Origin: Blepharisma stoltei
Taxonomy: Eukaryota > Ciliophora > Heterotrichea > Heterotrichida > Blepharismidae
Reading direction: 5' to 3'
NCBI GenBank assembly: GCA_914767885.1
Contig: CAJZBQ010000063.1
Location: 422,001 to 486,000 of the forward strand
DNA length: 64,000 bases
The notes under the pieces are model-generated. The model did not search any database. It saw only the letters and a list, made by a program, of their open reading frames with translations, and was not told where the DNA came from. Each line of letters starts with the position of its first letter. Position 1 is the first letter of the stretch. Both the position numbers and the translations under genes were made by a program. This document shows, in pieces, positions 38,701 to 49,900 of the stretch.

Positions 38701-39851
38701 TTATTATTTGGACTATTTCCCAATATATCTCCTGAGCCTGGTAATATTCAAACTCATATTCCTAAAGAGAAATTGAATGAAACGTAGACAGATGAAGATT
38801 GAAGATATGAGCCGCCGTAAAAGTATAGTCCTCTGTTTTTAGCAGGGAGTGGATCTACAGCTTCAGGACTAGTGAAAAAGTAACATCTGCTTGAGCTTGT
38901 CCCTGTTGTAAACAAGCCATAAGCTCCGTAAAAATAATTTGCAAAATTTTGATCAATAACAGGTGTTGAAATAGGAGTACAAGAGCCAAATCCATACGGG
39001 CACTCTCTTAAGCAGATATTTGACACTAAAACATTTGGGGATACACATGTGGTGCATATAAAATTTAAAGATCCACTACAGTCGCTACATAAATTATCGC
39101 ATTTCTCACAAGTTTTTGTGGAAGATACCCAATAAGCATTTGGACTACATTGGCATGCTCCGCTGACAGCCTGCGCATTTGTAATGCAAGAAATGCATGC
39201 TAAATTTATACTATCACAAGTAACACAAATTTGCTGATAGCACATATTACAATAATCATTCGTAGCACAGCTTCCCCTCATTAAAATTATACCAGAAATT
39301 TTGGGAGCTTGTATAACAGGATGCAAGCGAACAATTAAATTCCCGCTAGAGTAGGCATTGCTTATTAAATTGCCTGAAATATAGACACTTCCACTTGAAA
39401 GTGTAAACTCAACAAAAAGGTCATAAGCAGAATTAAATCCAGCAAGAGCGAATAAGTCTAAATTGCTTAATACAATGTAATCTCCTACTTTTACAGTAAA
39501 AACCCTGGAATTTATAGTTGTATAATAGATTTCAGCAAATTGAAGAATCAGGACATATGTTCCATCAATGCTCACTGGGATATCATATCCCCAGATTCCA
39601 GCCGCTACTCTTTCTGATTTGTAAATATAGCTATTAATTGTACGTGCAATTGGAAGAGAAGAAGTGTCGAAATATGTAGCCATGACCCCAGTATAGTAAT
39701 AATTAGAATCTGGAGTATAAGTAAAGCCAAAAGTTGAGGTATAAGCAGCTCCACCTACATTCATTGCTAGAACTACATTGGCAGGATCAAGAGAGTAACT
39801 CAAGAGTATTCCTGTAAGGAAAATCATCAGCTTTCTTAAGTCTCAGAACAT
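26715..39851 (-). CDS. Gene B: giant malectin/Cys-rich/LamG multi-pass surface protein
   Basis: Starts ATG 39851 (MFWDLRKLMIF, UGA-Trp at codon 3), signal peptide LMIFLTGILLSYSLD, malectin-like domain (ALAMNVGGAAYTSTFGF), then repeated Cys-rich blocks (CEKCDNLCSDC, CPYGFGSCTP) alternating with LamG-like modules (RGYYFSGSNYMSL...WHYIAFTG...LYIGKD). The last module fuses directly (CDLCPTGWLENKVC) to the pre-membrane part, so a block present in A, C and D is missing. The multi-pass end (ILVGSGVILSIF, SKCSQRYIGKKFQKIF, LLLTPYFFDLGSAG) ends in DLNNLNDFFDGA and a TAA at 26715. Inserts: MULE 27394, 33064, 34276, 38504; 15-nt intron at 27111. This is the copy with the fewest visible defects. Confidence 0.82.
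27111..27125 (-). other. 15-nt intron, gene B
   Basis: GTAACTTTTATATAG on the minus strand. Without splicing its TAG is in frame. Splicing joins NAVSALC to IALFVLIYKPFED, aligned with C and D. Confidence 0.85.
27394..31349 (-). mobile_element. Mutator-like element (MULE), 3956 bp, long TIRs
   Basis: Exact 9-bp target duplication TAAATTATG (27385-27393, 31350-31358). Ends GGGTTGAGTTGAAAAAAGTT / AACTTTTTTCAACTCAACCC. Near-identical terminal inverted repeats of about 750 bp (27394-28145 and 30597-31349) full of GAAAAAAGTT-like motifs. Encodes a MULE transposase on the minus strand. The target duplication begins with TA, so the whole element can leave as a TA-bounded IES. Confidence 0.9.
28152..30116 (-). 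pseudogene. MULE transposase, several frame breaks
   Basis: From ATG 30116: an acidic N-terminus; a Cys/His zinc-binding (FAR1/WRKY-GCM1-like) region (TEKCKFKTTWNYNC...HNH); then DDE core DVILVDSTYKVHNDF (first Asp), AIFADRNNAQYRAL (second Asp), FFCLWHLQRNV, and IKTTSRIESFNSVVK (catalytic Glu); and a C-terminal SWIM finger CSCYKKFRCGIPYCH. Stops and frame changes near 30015, 29510, 28960 and 28850 break it. Ends near 28152. Domain order is that of Mutator-family transposases. Decayed or containing indel errors. Confidence 0.82.
33064..33366 (+). mobile_element. IES/SINE-like retroelement in gene B (303 bp)
   Basis: 12-bp direct repeats TTAATTGCAGGA (33063-33074, 33366-33377) include TA. Removal gives DPIPAINRGYYF in frame. 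GC-richer interior with palindromic stretches; tail GTTAAACTTAAACTTAA at the right. Confidence 0.82.
34276..34459 (-). other. In-frame insertion in gene B relative to paralogues
   Basis: Paralogues read VISSGDILSNSRI here. Gene B has about 60 extra codons between WINVI and SGHVLSNSQI, and they stay open with UGA as Trp. Ends are loosely inverted (GACTCCCTCTTCAGAGAAGA versus GCCTCACTCTCATCTTTTCA). No TA pair gives a clean excision. Either an unexcised insert kept in the protein or an IES with atypical ends. Confidence 0.5.
38504..38696. mobile_element. IES from a 9-bp-TSD (MULE-like) MITE in gene B
   Basis: Direct 9-bp repeats ATTTTATTA (38505-38513, 38698-38706) each preceded by T, giving TA borders. 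Removal gives NSPNNKIAISANG, identical to gene A. Ends (CATGCTAAATGACAGTGGAT; reverse of GGACCTGCACCC) and interior (ATTTGGCCGAAAT) match the element at 11805-12007. Confidence 0.85.
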
Positions 39852-40934
39852 TTTATTTATTCTCCTCCTTAATTTGGTAGTAAAAATATCTGATTATAAA
39901 GCAAAAATAAGATTAAATTAAAATGAGATCGTCATTTAAATAGTCTTTAAAAATTGAGTTTATGATACTTTTTAGTCTTTATTTTTCAAAACTGATTTAG
40001 CTTGTCATTGGAATAGAATTGATTGTAAACCATTGAGTAGTTCAATATTTAAGTTGCTGAGCAAAATTAGAAAGCTTACGTAGCTTATGTTGACTTCATC
40101 TGAAAAATCTCTAGCTGTTTGATTTTTCTTAATCAGTTTCTCATTTTAATATTTTTTTTGTTCGTTTTTTACCTGCGAATGGCAAAAATTTCGGCCAGAA
40201 GTATAATAATTATAAAAATTTTTATTTAAGCGAAGAATGTTTTTATTGGAGTGGTGAAGCACTTGAGTTAAGATGCGGGAATGAATTATACTCTAATCAT
40301 AATTATTCTCTTTTTCATATACAATCTTGTAAATTTATAATTGTTTATTCCTGAAATCAGCATAGGAATAAAGTCTGAACCACATAATTTAAGTATTTAC
40401 AAGACTAGGTTTTGGAGCCAAGATAAAGCAATGATCATATGGCATTCTTTTATAGCCTATACTTAATAATTTACTTACTGAAATAAATTAATTATGCTTG
40501 TTTCTTTGAAATAATTATATTATGCGCTGCATAATTATTTGATATTATCACTATTATTCAAAAGTTAAGTAATAAAAATTGCTGAATTTTCTAAAAAAGA
40601 TGTGCATTAGGATTACTTCTGCTTATAGCATAAATGATAATTAAAAAATATTTTATACCTTCAGAACAGGTATGGCTCGACCTGAAACTCCCTCTTCTCT
40701 CCCCCCAACCCCTGACGGTTTCAATTTGAACGAAATTGTTAATTCAAAATGACAATTCCCTCACTAAGGATTTGACAAGTCAAATTTAATTTGCAGATTT
40801 CAATAAAGTTGAAACTGTCAGGGGGGAGAGGGAGGTCGATCTCTAACCGTGCGCACGATATATCTAAATTTTTACAGTTTAAAATAAATAATCTGAGAGG
40901 TTTAAGCTATATTTATATTTTGCTTAATGCAATA
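39852..40934. other. Intergenic region between B and C
   Basis: About 1.1 kb of AT-rich DNA with no supported gene. Contains one palindromic element at 40680-40850. Confidence 0.6.
40680..40850. mobile_element. Palindromic MITE, relative of 49334-49563
   Basis: CTCTCCCCCCAACCCCTGAC at left pairs with ACTGTCAGGGGGGAGAGGGA at right. The motif AATTTGACAAGT and the CCCCTGACGGT block recur in the IES at 49334-49563. Confidence 0.65.
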
Positions 40935-43900
40935 TTATTCAACACTAAGATCTTGGCTTTGAGTATCTGTATATGCCAAATTTTGATTTTCCCTTACAAA
41001 TGATGGAATTTCGTCATCAAATAATGTGTTCAAATTATTTAAATCTATTCTTTTCGCCTTTTTTGCTAATTTTACTGGATTTGAGCGTAAATTGCGACCA
41101 ACATTTCTTTTAACTAAATAGTACAGTTCTTTCAAAGCGTTAATTAGCGGTGCAACAGATTGCATTAACATAAGAAATATAACAACTAGCATAATCACTC
41201 TGTCCATCACATCAAGTCCAGCTTGCCCAAGATCAAAAAAATATGGACTAATCAGAACAAAAGTAATGAAAATTCCAAATTCAGTAAATAAATTGGTTAG
41301 TTGTATAACACTATCTTCAAAAGGCTTATATAAAAGCAAAAAGAGGACAATCTACATAAGAAATACGGTTAATGATGCTACCGCATTGATTGTGAGCTGA
41401 CTCTGAGGAAAATCATTTAAAAAGACTTGAACTGCGATAAAAATAAGCCGCCTTATGAAAAATATAGTATAATACTGCGTGCTCACGAATCCTGAATCAT
41501 TTTTGAATTCGTAGAATAAAGAGTTTCAAGGAATGAGCCATTTTTTGTTGTTTTTGTTTATAATTTTGCTCTTATTATTGAAGCTAAAATAAAATAGGAA
41601 TAGAGGAGTGATAATTATGATGACCTAAGTTGATATTACGATGAAAAATCAGCAGAGAAGATAATTAATAAGTTTAATAGGATTTTCAAAGCTTCCATAG
41701 TTTTCTACACTTAAAATACCTATTATAATATACATAAAATGGCGGATGACGCCCAATCCGTCCTCTCATGTGATGGTAACCCATGCATATCCAGGCATGG
41801 CTTCCAGGAGGAATGATATTGCCTAGCAACATCAGGAGTCTAGAAGCGATAGGCTGAAGCACAGATCTGCTGGTTTGTGGCCTGATCCTTGGGCAGTTAA
41901 TCGTGAACCCTTTTTCTAGCAGCACCCTAGCCAGTGGGTGCCTGAAATGGAGCAGGGTGATTTCCCTGCTCAAGCTGCTCTTGATGGCCCCCCCCGAATC
42001 ACAAAAGTGGCTGAGCTCTTTCTAGGGATGACTTAAAAAGAGGGGGAGGCGAGCTCGACAAAAGTTCAGCATGGCGATCCCTCCAGAAAAGGGCTCCAAA
42101 AAGGGAGCAAATATGACCAGGGTAGGTACAGTTGTAAATAACGGCGAAGGGATTGAGTTGGAAATGGTGGTGCCCAGCTGCGGTCTGCAGATCTAATAGG
42201 GCGGCCCACTACTGAGTAAACAGGGGTTTCGTCCTGGGCTCAGAGTTACCAAAGATGAAAGCCACCCAATTCGCTTGGGTCAACACGCTCCTGGAAGTAG
42301 AGACTTTAAATATTAGCGTCTAATCTAATCTAATCTAATCTAAAAATGCCTATTATAGCTGCAAAACCAACCTCCAAATAATTTACTATTCATAATCGTA
42401 TAAATGTACTAAATTTATATTCATCAAGCAATTTTTTGAATTTCTTTCCTAAAAACCTGTGAGAGCATTTAGAAAAATAATGTACAAAAGGAATCATTGC
42501 TATGAGGCCAAACAAAATAGTCAAATCAGTTCCCGCATTTACAAATATCAAGTCACTATAGCGTCTTCACTGCTATTGCTCGTCTTGGAGCAGACTTCTT
42601 CATAACAACTTGGATTTAACTTATCACCTTTAGATGACTTATAAGAACTCCAAGAGAACTTGCTTCAGGGCAAGCAATAGTGGTGAATGCTCTATATCAT
42701 ATCCATATTTTTTTGCTCAATAATAAGGAGTATTACCCTGGCTTTCATCAATAAAATATAAAAATACGTTTGGAACGAAGCCGAAACCGTTCATTGATTT
42801 AAAAAACTCAGAAACTTTATCTGTTAAAGGGTAGTTTGCGTAAGATATGTAAGAGAGAAGCTGAATAGTATTAAGCATAGCTCATAGTCCAGAAGGGTTC
42901 GGGCTAAACATTGCCAAAGAAACACTTGAGCCGACAAGAACTGTTGACCCAGAAGATACTTGATTTTTTATTTGAGTGACTTCTTGCTGCTCAGAGGTCA
43001 TGTATGAATAAAGAGAGCCTGATAAATAGCTTTCATGAATTACTCCACCTGATATTGATGAAATTTCAGTTGGATCATTAAAATATACTGTAATTATTGT
43101 ACCCTCTGAGATTCCTCCATTAAAATCGCATGATATGAGATATTCTTTATTTGAAATACAAGTTACAGACCAAGATGATATCGTTTGATTATGAACTTGT
43201 ATAAAAATCTGATCATAGCTTAATTTTTCCTGCAATATATCACTGAAGGATAGAACTAAAGTATTATTTTTGTTGACTATGAGAGAAACATTAAAAGGAA
43301 CTAATACACAAGTTGTTGTTCCAATATATCCAGGAGAGCAAACACAGTCCCCTGATTTTAAGATTGCATTATTTATACACCATGTGCACTTAGTTTCGCT
43401 ATCACATTGAGCACAAAGAGGAGGACAGTCATAGCAAGAGTCATTTGCTTTGTATTGCCATTGATGACACATCTCGCATATTCCTGAGCTCGAATTCCAA
43501 GCGAGATCATTATCGCATAGGCAATTTGTTGTATTTGACGACCCAGATATGCATTCAAGGCAGGAGTCTGCAGTGTAATCAGAGCAAGATACACATTTAG
43601 GATTGTCACAAAGGCTACAAAATTTACTAGAATCTCTGCAGCTTGAGCATTCACTGCTACATTCGGAGCATTTATTATATTGTGGGCCAGCCCAGTACTG
43701 ATTAATGAGACAATTAGGAATGCAGACATCAGTTGTAAGGCATGCTTTACAATTTTCTGTACATTGTGCTGCAGGTAATGAGAGGGACGATATAATTTTT
43801 ACTGAGTTATACTAAATTCCTGGGGATAGCGCGGAATACGCTATCCCCAGGACCAACCGGGATCGGATCCACACATGGAACGGGGGTTCAATGTGTGGAT

Positions 43901-46900
43901 CCATTTTTGACATGTGAGATATTTACTTTCACGTGTCAAAAATGGATCCACACATGGAACCCTCGTTCCATGTGGGATCCGATCCCGGTTGGTCCTGGGG
44001 ATAGCGTATTCCGCGCTATCCCCAGGAATTTTCTATATATCCCTTAATATCGTAAATAAACCCTTTAAAATAATTAGAATAGCCTGAAGAGCCTATTTCT
44101 GCTCCAAGTGTAAAAGTAAAGTCCGTTCTCGTATCCTTAAAGTAGTCAGATCCGAAATCTTAATCTTAATCTTAAATTATTTATAACGTTTAACATCCAA
44201 TATAGGTAGCCTTGTCCAGAACTGCCACCATATTTGTCCACGTGTAGGACCTATGGGCCTCTGGATCGATCCACTTTGATTCACTAAGGCACGGGTAAAT
44301 ACAGCGTTCTGGTTTTGACAGGCTGCGTTGCTGCCACACTTTATTCGACTCAGCTCCTGCGCGTGTTCTGCCTAAGGGTCACTTTCTTCGGGTGTGCTGA
44401 GGGGTAAGGACCTGAGCCTCTTGATCGCACTGAGGAGCAGCTCCTCTGATTATCCCCAGAGTTAAACCGCTATTACTATGTAGAAATTCTGGAGGTAAAA
44501 CCCAACCCCATAAATAAAATTGCTTGAGAGAGAGAAAATTAGCAGAGCTAATTTCGCTCGAACCGAATGCCATTTTATTTATGTCCGATCCGAAATCAAC
44601 CTGATGATCTTCAGCTCCATTTAAATAGAATGCCATTTTCGTATTTTTCAAATTTGTATATTCTGCAGAAAAAGCTATATGATTTCATAAGTAAGATTCA
44701 AGACTTTGCAAATAAAAGAAATAGTTTAGTCCTGAACCTTTAAAGTTTAATGAAATCATTACAACCCCTGATACTAATTGGAGAGAAAAGATTGGCTTAT
44801 AGAGATTATCTTGTTTTGAGATAATCGTTCCAAAGCCACTCTCTATGTTAATTCATATCGAAAATGTGTATTTATTTACCAAGAATAGCCCACTAAGGAG
44901 CATTTTTTGGTTAGCCAGACAATATCTGGCTTGCCAAATTTGTTGGGATGCCATATTTTTTGGCTAACCAAATTTAAGAATGGCTAACCAAAAAATGCTC
45001 CTTAGTTGGCTATTCTTGGCGAAAAGGTATAAATGAATAGCCAAAGCTGAGAACTGGAGTGCTGTAATTAGAGTAAATAGGCAAATGCATAATTGAGCTT
45101 ACTCCATTGAAATAAAATCCTCTATTTGAGGCAGCTAATGGATCAAATGGATCATAATCTGGATAAAACGCTGTACTATTCCCAGTTAATGCAGGAATGC
45201 TACTTTGTTTGTCAAAAACAACCCCATCCAGAGTATCAAAGGATAGGTAGAATATAAAAGGATCTTTTTCTAAACACACTGATCCACTCTCTATAAACCC
45301 ATCTGGACACTTCGAAATACACCAGCCTAAATACATATAAAACCCAGATGCACAAACTATGCAATCTCCAGAAGTTGAAGATGTGCAATTTTTGCATGAA
45401 TAATCACATAAATTGCATTCTTCATTAGTTAAATCCCAATAGTATCCATCGATGCATACACAAACTGATGAAGATAAATAGGCATGATCTCTACAGGTTT
45501 TGCAAGCTGATGTATAGTCATCGCATTCTAAGCAAATTACATCTTGACATAGGTTACAATTTTTATCATGTCTCACACATCCCCAAGTGCATTGAGCTTG
45601 GCATGAAGTGCAACTTGATCCATCTGGATAATATGGCAAATCACAATTTGGGATGCATTCATTTGATAATTCTATCGGGCAAAATGAGCATCCTAAGCAA
45701 GTTCCTGAAGTCATCATACTACTAGCTCCCCCTGTAAATGAATAAAAATATTTTGTTAACTCACGGAGGGAGGGGGTTTATGATAATTATCGACTATATA
45801 TCAAAATTAGTTTTAATAAAAATTTTTGTTCGCAGGTTTTTCAAATAATTTTACTTATTCACAGAGGGGAAGTAATTGGTTCATCAACATTATAAATATT
45901 AATACTTCATAAAAATCCAGTATAAAAGTTTGTATTTGAGTTCGCATCAGCTCCAATGGCAATAGAAAACGATGAAGAAATATCTTGATATCATGAATCT
46001 ACGAGATCTAAGTATATTTCATAGTTAGAGTCAACGTAAAATGAAATTTGTTGCTGAGGCATGGAACTTATTATGCTCTTAGTTGCAATAAAATTCCAAG
46101 ATCCTAAAGTGACTGATAAGCTGGTGCTTGCATATGAAAATGTTGTCCCATCTTGCAATTTAATAGAGAAATTAAGCTTTCCTGAAATCAGTGAAAAGAC
46201 AATAAAATTTGAAAGTGAGCTGTCTTGTTTCGAAAATATGTAACCAGTGTCTAAAGCTGGATTTATTCATGCTGAAATAGTGAATTCTGTTCCAAAAGTT
46301 AAAGAGGGGGGACTATCAATTGATTTCATAAAGGAGGTTCCTCTAAAGTAGTATCCTCTCAGTTCTGTAGCGTATGGATCTTCGGGCGTATAGAATGGGT
46401 AAAAGCTATTATCATTACCAGTTTGAAAGGCAACGTTTCCTACTGAGTCATAAACTGTATCCTTTATCTGGATGAGTCTTAAGCTGAATACTAAATCATT
46501 TGATAAATTGCATTGATTGCCAACTACAGAGTATCCAGAAGGACAAAATTCCAAGCAAATATTTGATAGCATAATCAAGGAAGTCCCACATTGGATGCAT
46601 TCTTACTTAGTTATAAATTTAAATTTAGCGCGTTCACCTTCTTCAGCAGGATGCTTTAGACTGCCACCCACCCTTTTAAATCCTAGATGATGACATCACT
46701 AACCATCTTGTCTAGCAATAGCTCCAGAAGACCCACCAAAAGAGCCAGAAAGCCTACACTGGTCTCATTTGACCTGACGTTCGCCTAAGGATAGCCGACT
46801 CAGGTGTAAAAATCATATGTAGTTTTCCATTGGAATTGTGCATAAAGATACGCGGAAAACTGAATCCTATAATAATAAATATCGCGAAGGAGGAATAACT

Positions 46901-49900
46901 CTCGGAGAGAACTAATTCGATATGTAGCTATTTTATTATTATGCATTGAATTCATTCAGTAAAAGATGGTCCAGAGCATGTAGAACAAATCGTATGGCAA
47001 AGATCACATGTCTCTGCATTCCCGTTCCAATAAGCATTTTGGTTGCATTGGCATAAATCTTCTACAAATCCCGCATTTGCTATACAGCTTAAGCACTTAT
47101 TTGAAAAAGATGTGCAGGAATAGCATTCTTTTTCACTGCAAAGTGTGCATGCTAGATTGCTTCTACACCCATTAGAGCATGATGTTTTGCATGGATCACA
47201 TGTAGTGCTATCAGGATAATTTGCTAGCGAGCAAGAGCTTGGACAGAAATCTCCAGCCGGGCAACTTGTGCAAGGGTTTGCAGTGCAAGTCGTAGTTGTT
47301 CAGTCGGAACTGGCATGAGTTTCATCATTATATATTTTTAAACTCCATAGGAATCCTTTGAAGCCAGTCTGTGACGCATTATCAAAGCCAATTTGAAAAA
47401 TTCCAGAAACACTATCTCTTAAGTATGTTTGAGATAATGAAGTTTTTGTCATAGTAAGTGATGAATCTATATAACTATAAGAACTATAAGTCCCATCTGG
47501 ATTAGTTGATCCGGAAAATGACAAGTAATGCCAATCAGCAAATAAATTTTGTGGTGTAGCTGCGTTAAGAGATGATCCGTCTTTAAGTAATAAATTGAGA
47601 TTTGGATACCCGCTGCTATCAGTTTTAACAACTAAATATTGAGAAGATCCATTGTATTTTTCAATTAAAGCTCCCTGGTCTATGACCTTAACCCAAAGCA
47701 TGATGGAGAAATAAGGACTCAAAATTAAAGAGCTAGTCATATGACTTTGTCCAGTAAAATAGTATCCACGGCTAATTGAAGGAATGGGATCATTTGAATC
47801 AATAACTGGATAAGTATTTGTATTGCTACTTCCAACACTAAATCCTGATAAAGTGTCAAGCACTATATAATCATCCAGTTCTAAATCTACAACTAAACTG
47901 TTCACTAACTCCTCCTCCGTGTGCAAACAAAACTATTGAAAAATCCTAACTTTTTGCCCAGAAACCACTCTCTGTGAGGAACACAAATTTTTTTATGAAA
48001 AAAAATTTGGTATATAAGTGATAATTATTATAATAAAATCACTAGCTAATTTTTGTTTAATTTTAACGGCTTGCATTTTAAAAAAAAAAACAATTTACTC
48101 CCCCCCCCCCTCCGTGAGCGAACAAAACCATTAGAAAAATCGCCATTTTTTGACCAAAAACCCACCCTCCGTGAGTGAACAAAAATTTTTTTAATAGAAA
48201 AAAATTTTAATGGAAAAAAATTTTGATATATAAGTGATAATTAGTATAATGAAATCTAGAGCTAATTCTGTTTAATTTTAAACAAATTGCTTTTTAAAAC
48301 ATAAATTTTGCAAATTAAATTAATATTTGCTTCCCAATTTTTGCAAATTAGGATTTTTTTTTAAATTTCGAAAAAAATATTTTTTTATAATTTATATATA
48401 AAATTTTTTTAAAAAAAAAAATTAACCCCCCTCCGTGAGCGAACAAAATTTTTTTTGTTCGCTCACGGAGGGGGGGGGGGGGGAGTTAGTAATTTTACAA
48501 ATTGGGATTTTTTTTAAAATTTTAAAAAAAAATTTTATTAATCCTCCATCAGCAAACACAATTTTTTAGTTCACTCACAGAAGTGGATAAGTCACATTCA
48601 TTCGTGCCTGTATTTTGACTATAACCACTTGGGCATTGAGTATCACATAGGAAATTAAAAAAATAATAAGAAGAGTCGCAAGCTGAGCATTGGTAATAAT
48701 GTGATGATGAGCAAATAGAGCATCCAGTAAAGCAAGGCAAGCAAGAAAACCCATCTGGAGACAAGTAATAGTCTAAATCGCAACTACAAGGTGAGCCATG
48801 GGCATGTGAAACACAAGTAGTGCACTTATTTGTATCAAATCCAGTGCACACACTACAAAGGGGGTCATCACAAACATTACAAGATCCACTTCTCGTGCAT
48901 CCCAAAGTACAAGTAGAATCACAACTCTGGCATGCTGCTGAATATCAGTATTTACTTATATCGCATCCCCATAGACAAGTAGCTAATAAACCAGATCCAC
49001 AAATTCCATTGAGCTGTGTTGAAAAATCAGAAATAGCAACATTTCAGAGTTGATATTTGTAGATAAAGCCTGTGAAATGCGATGATGAGCTGCCACCTAT
49101 TTTGATTTGTTGATTAGCCTGATCTCTATAAATTAGAGTATTGTAAGTAGATGATGCAACAGAAACATTGTCGTTATGAACAGTTAAAGTAGTTATTACT
49201 GTCGGGTTGTCAAATGAACATGCAAATGATAAGTATTTTCACATTGCAAAAGGAGTGCTTGACAATGTTTGTGATAAAGCTGCCTCTGATGGACTTTCTA
49301 ATATAATTTTTATAGAGCCAGATGACTCTACAGTATAGCTTACACCCCGTTTTGGATCGGCCTCGAGCACCGCCTCCCCATACCACCCACCCCTAACGGT
49401 CCCAAATATTTTAACATGTTAAATATTAATTTGACAAGTTAAAATATTTGAGGGTGCTTTGCCAAATAATATTATAACATTTTAAAAATTTTCAGGACCG
49501 TCAGGGGGTGGGTGACATGGGGAGGAAGTACTTAATGGCGAGCAACGACGAAGGGTGTACTATAATTCTTGAATTAGACAAAATATCTCCTGAAGAAATT
49601 ACATAAATCCAGAAACCCATCGAGAAACTATGTGAAAGATAAATATTAGTATTTGACATTAAATATTGACTTCCATTGAAATATAAACCTCTTTGCTTTG
49701 CTGGAATTGGATCCACAGACTCAGGTGAATTAAAGAATTGATAAGAAGCTGTGCTAGCCCCAGTCGTAAAAACTGCATAAGTTCCTGTGAAGTCCCCATT
49801 AAAAGCTGCATCTATAACAGGTGAAGTGACTACTATGCATGGACTTGTAAATCCATATGGGCAGGCTCTTAAACAAATATTTGAAATAAGATAATAGGAT

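Noticed and set aside
42321-42342. (TAATC)n looked like a telomeric repeat or chromosome breakage site
   Set aside because: It is the tail of a retroelement directly followed by its target duplication within a coding sequence.
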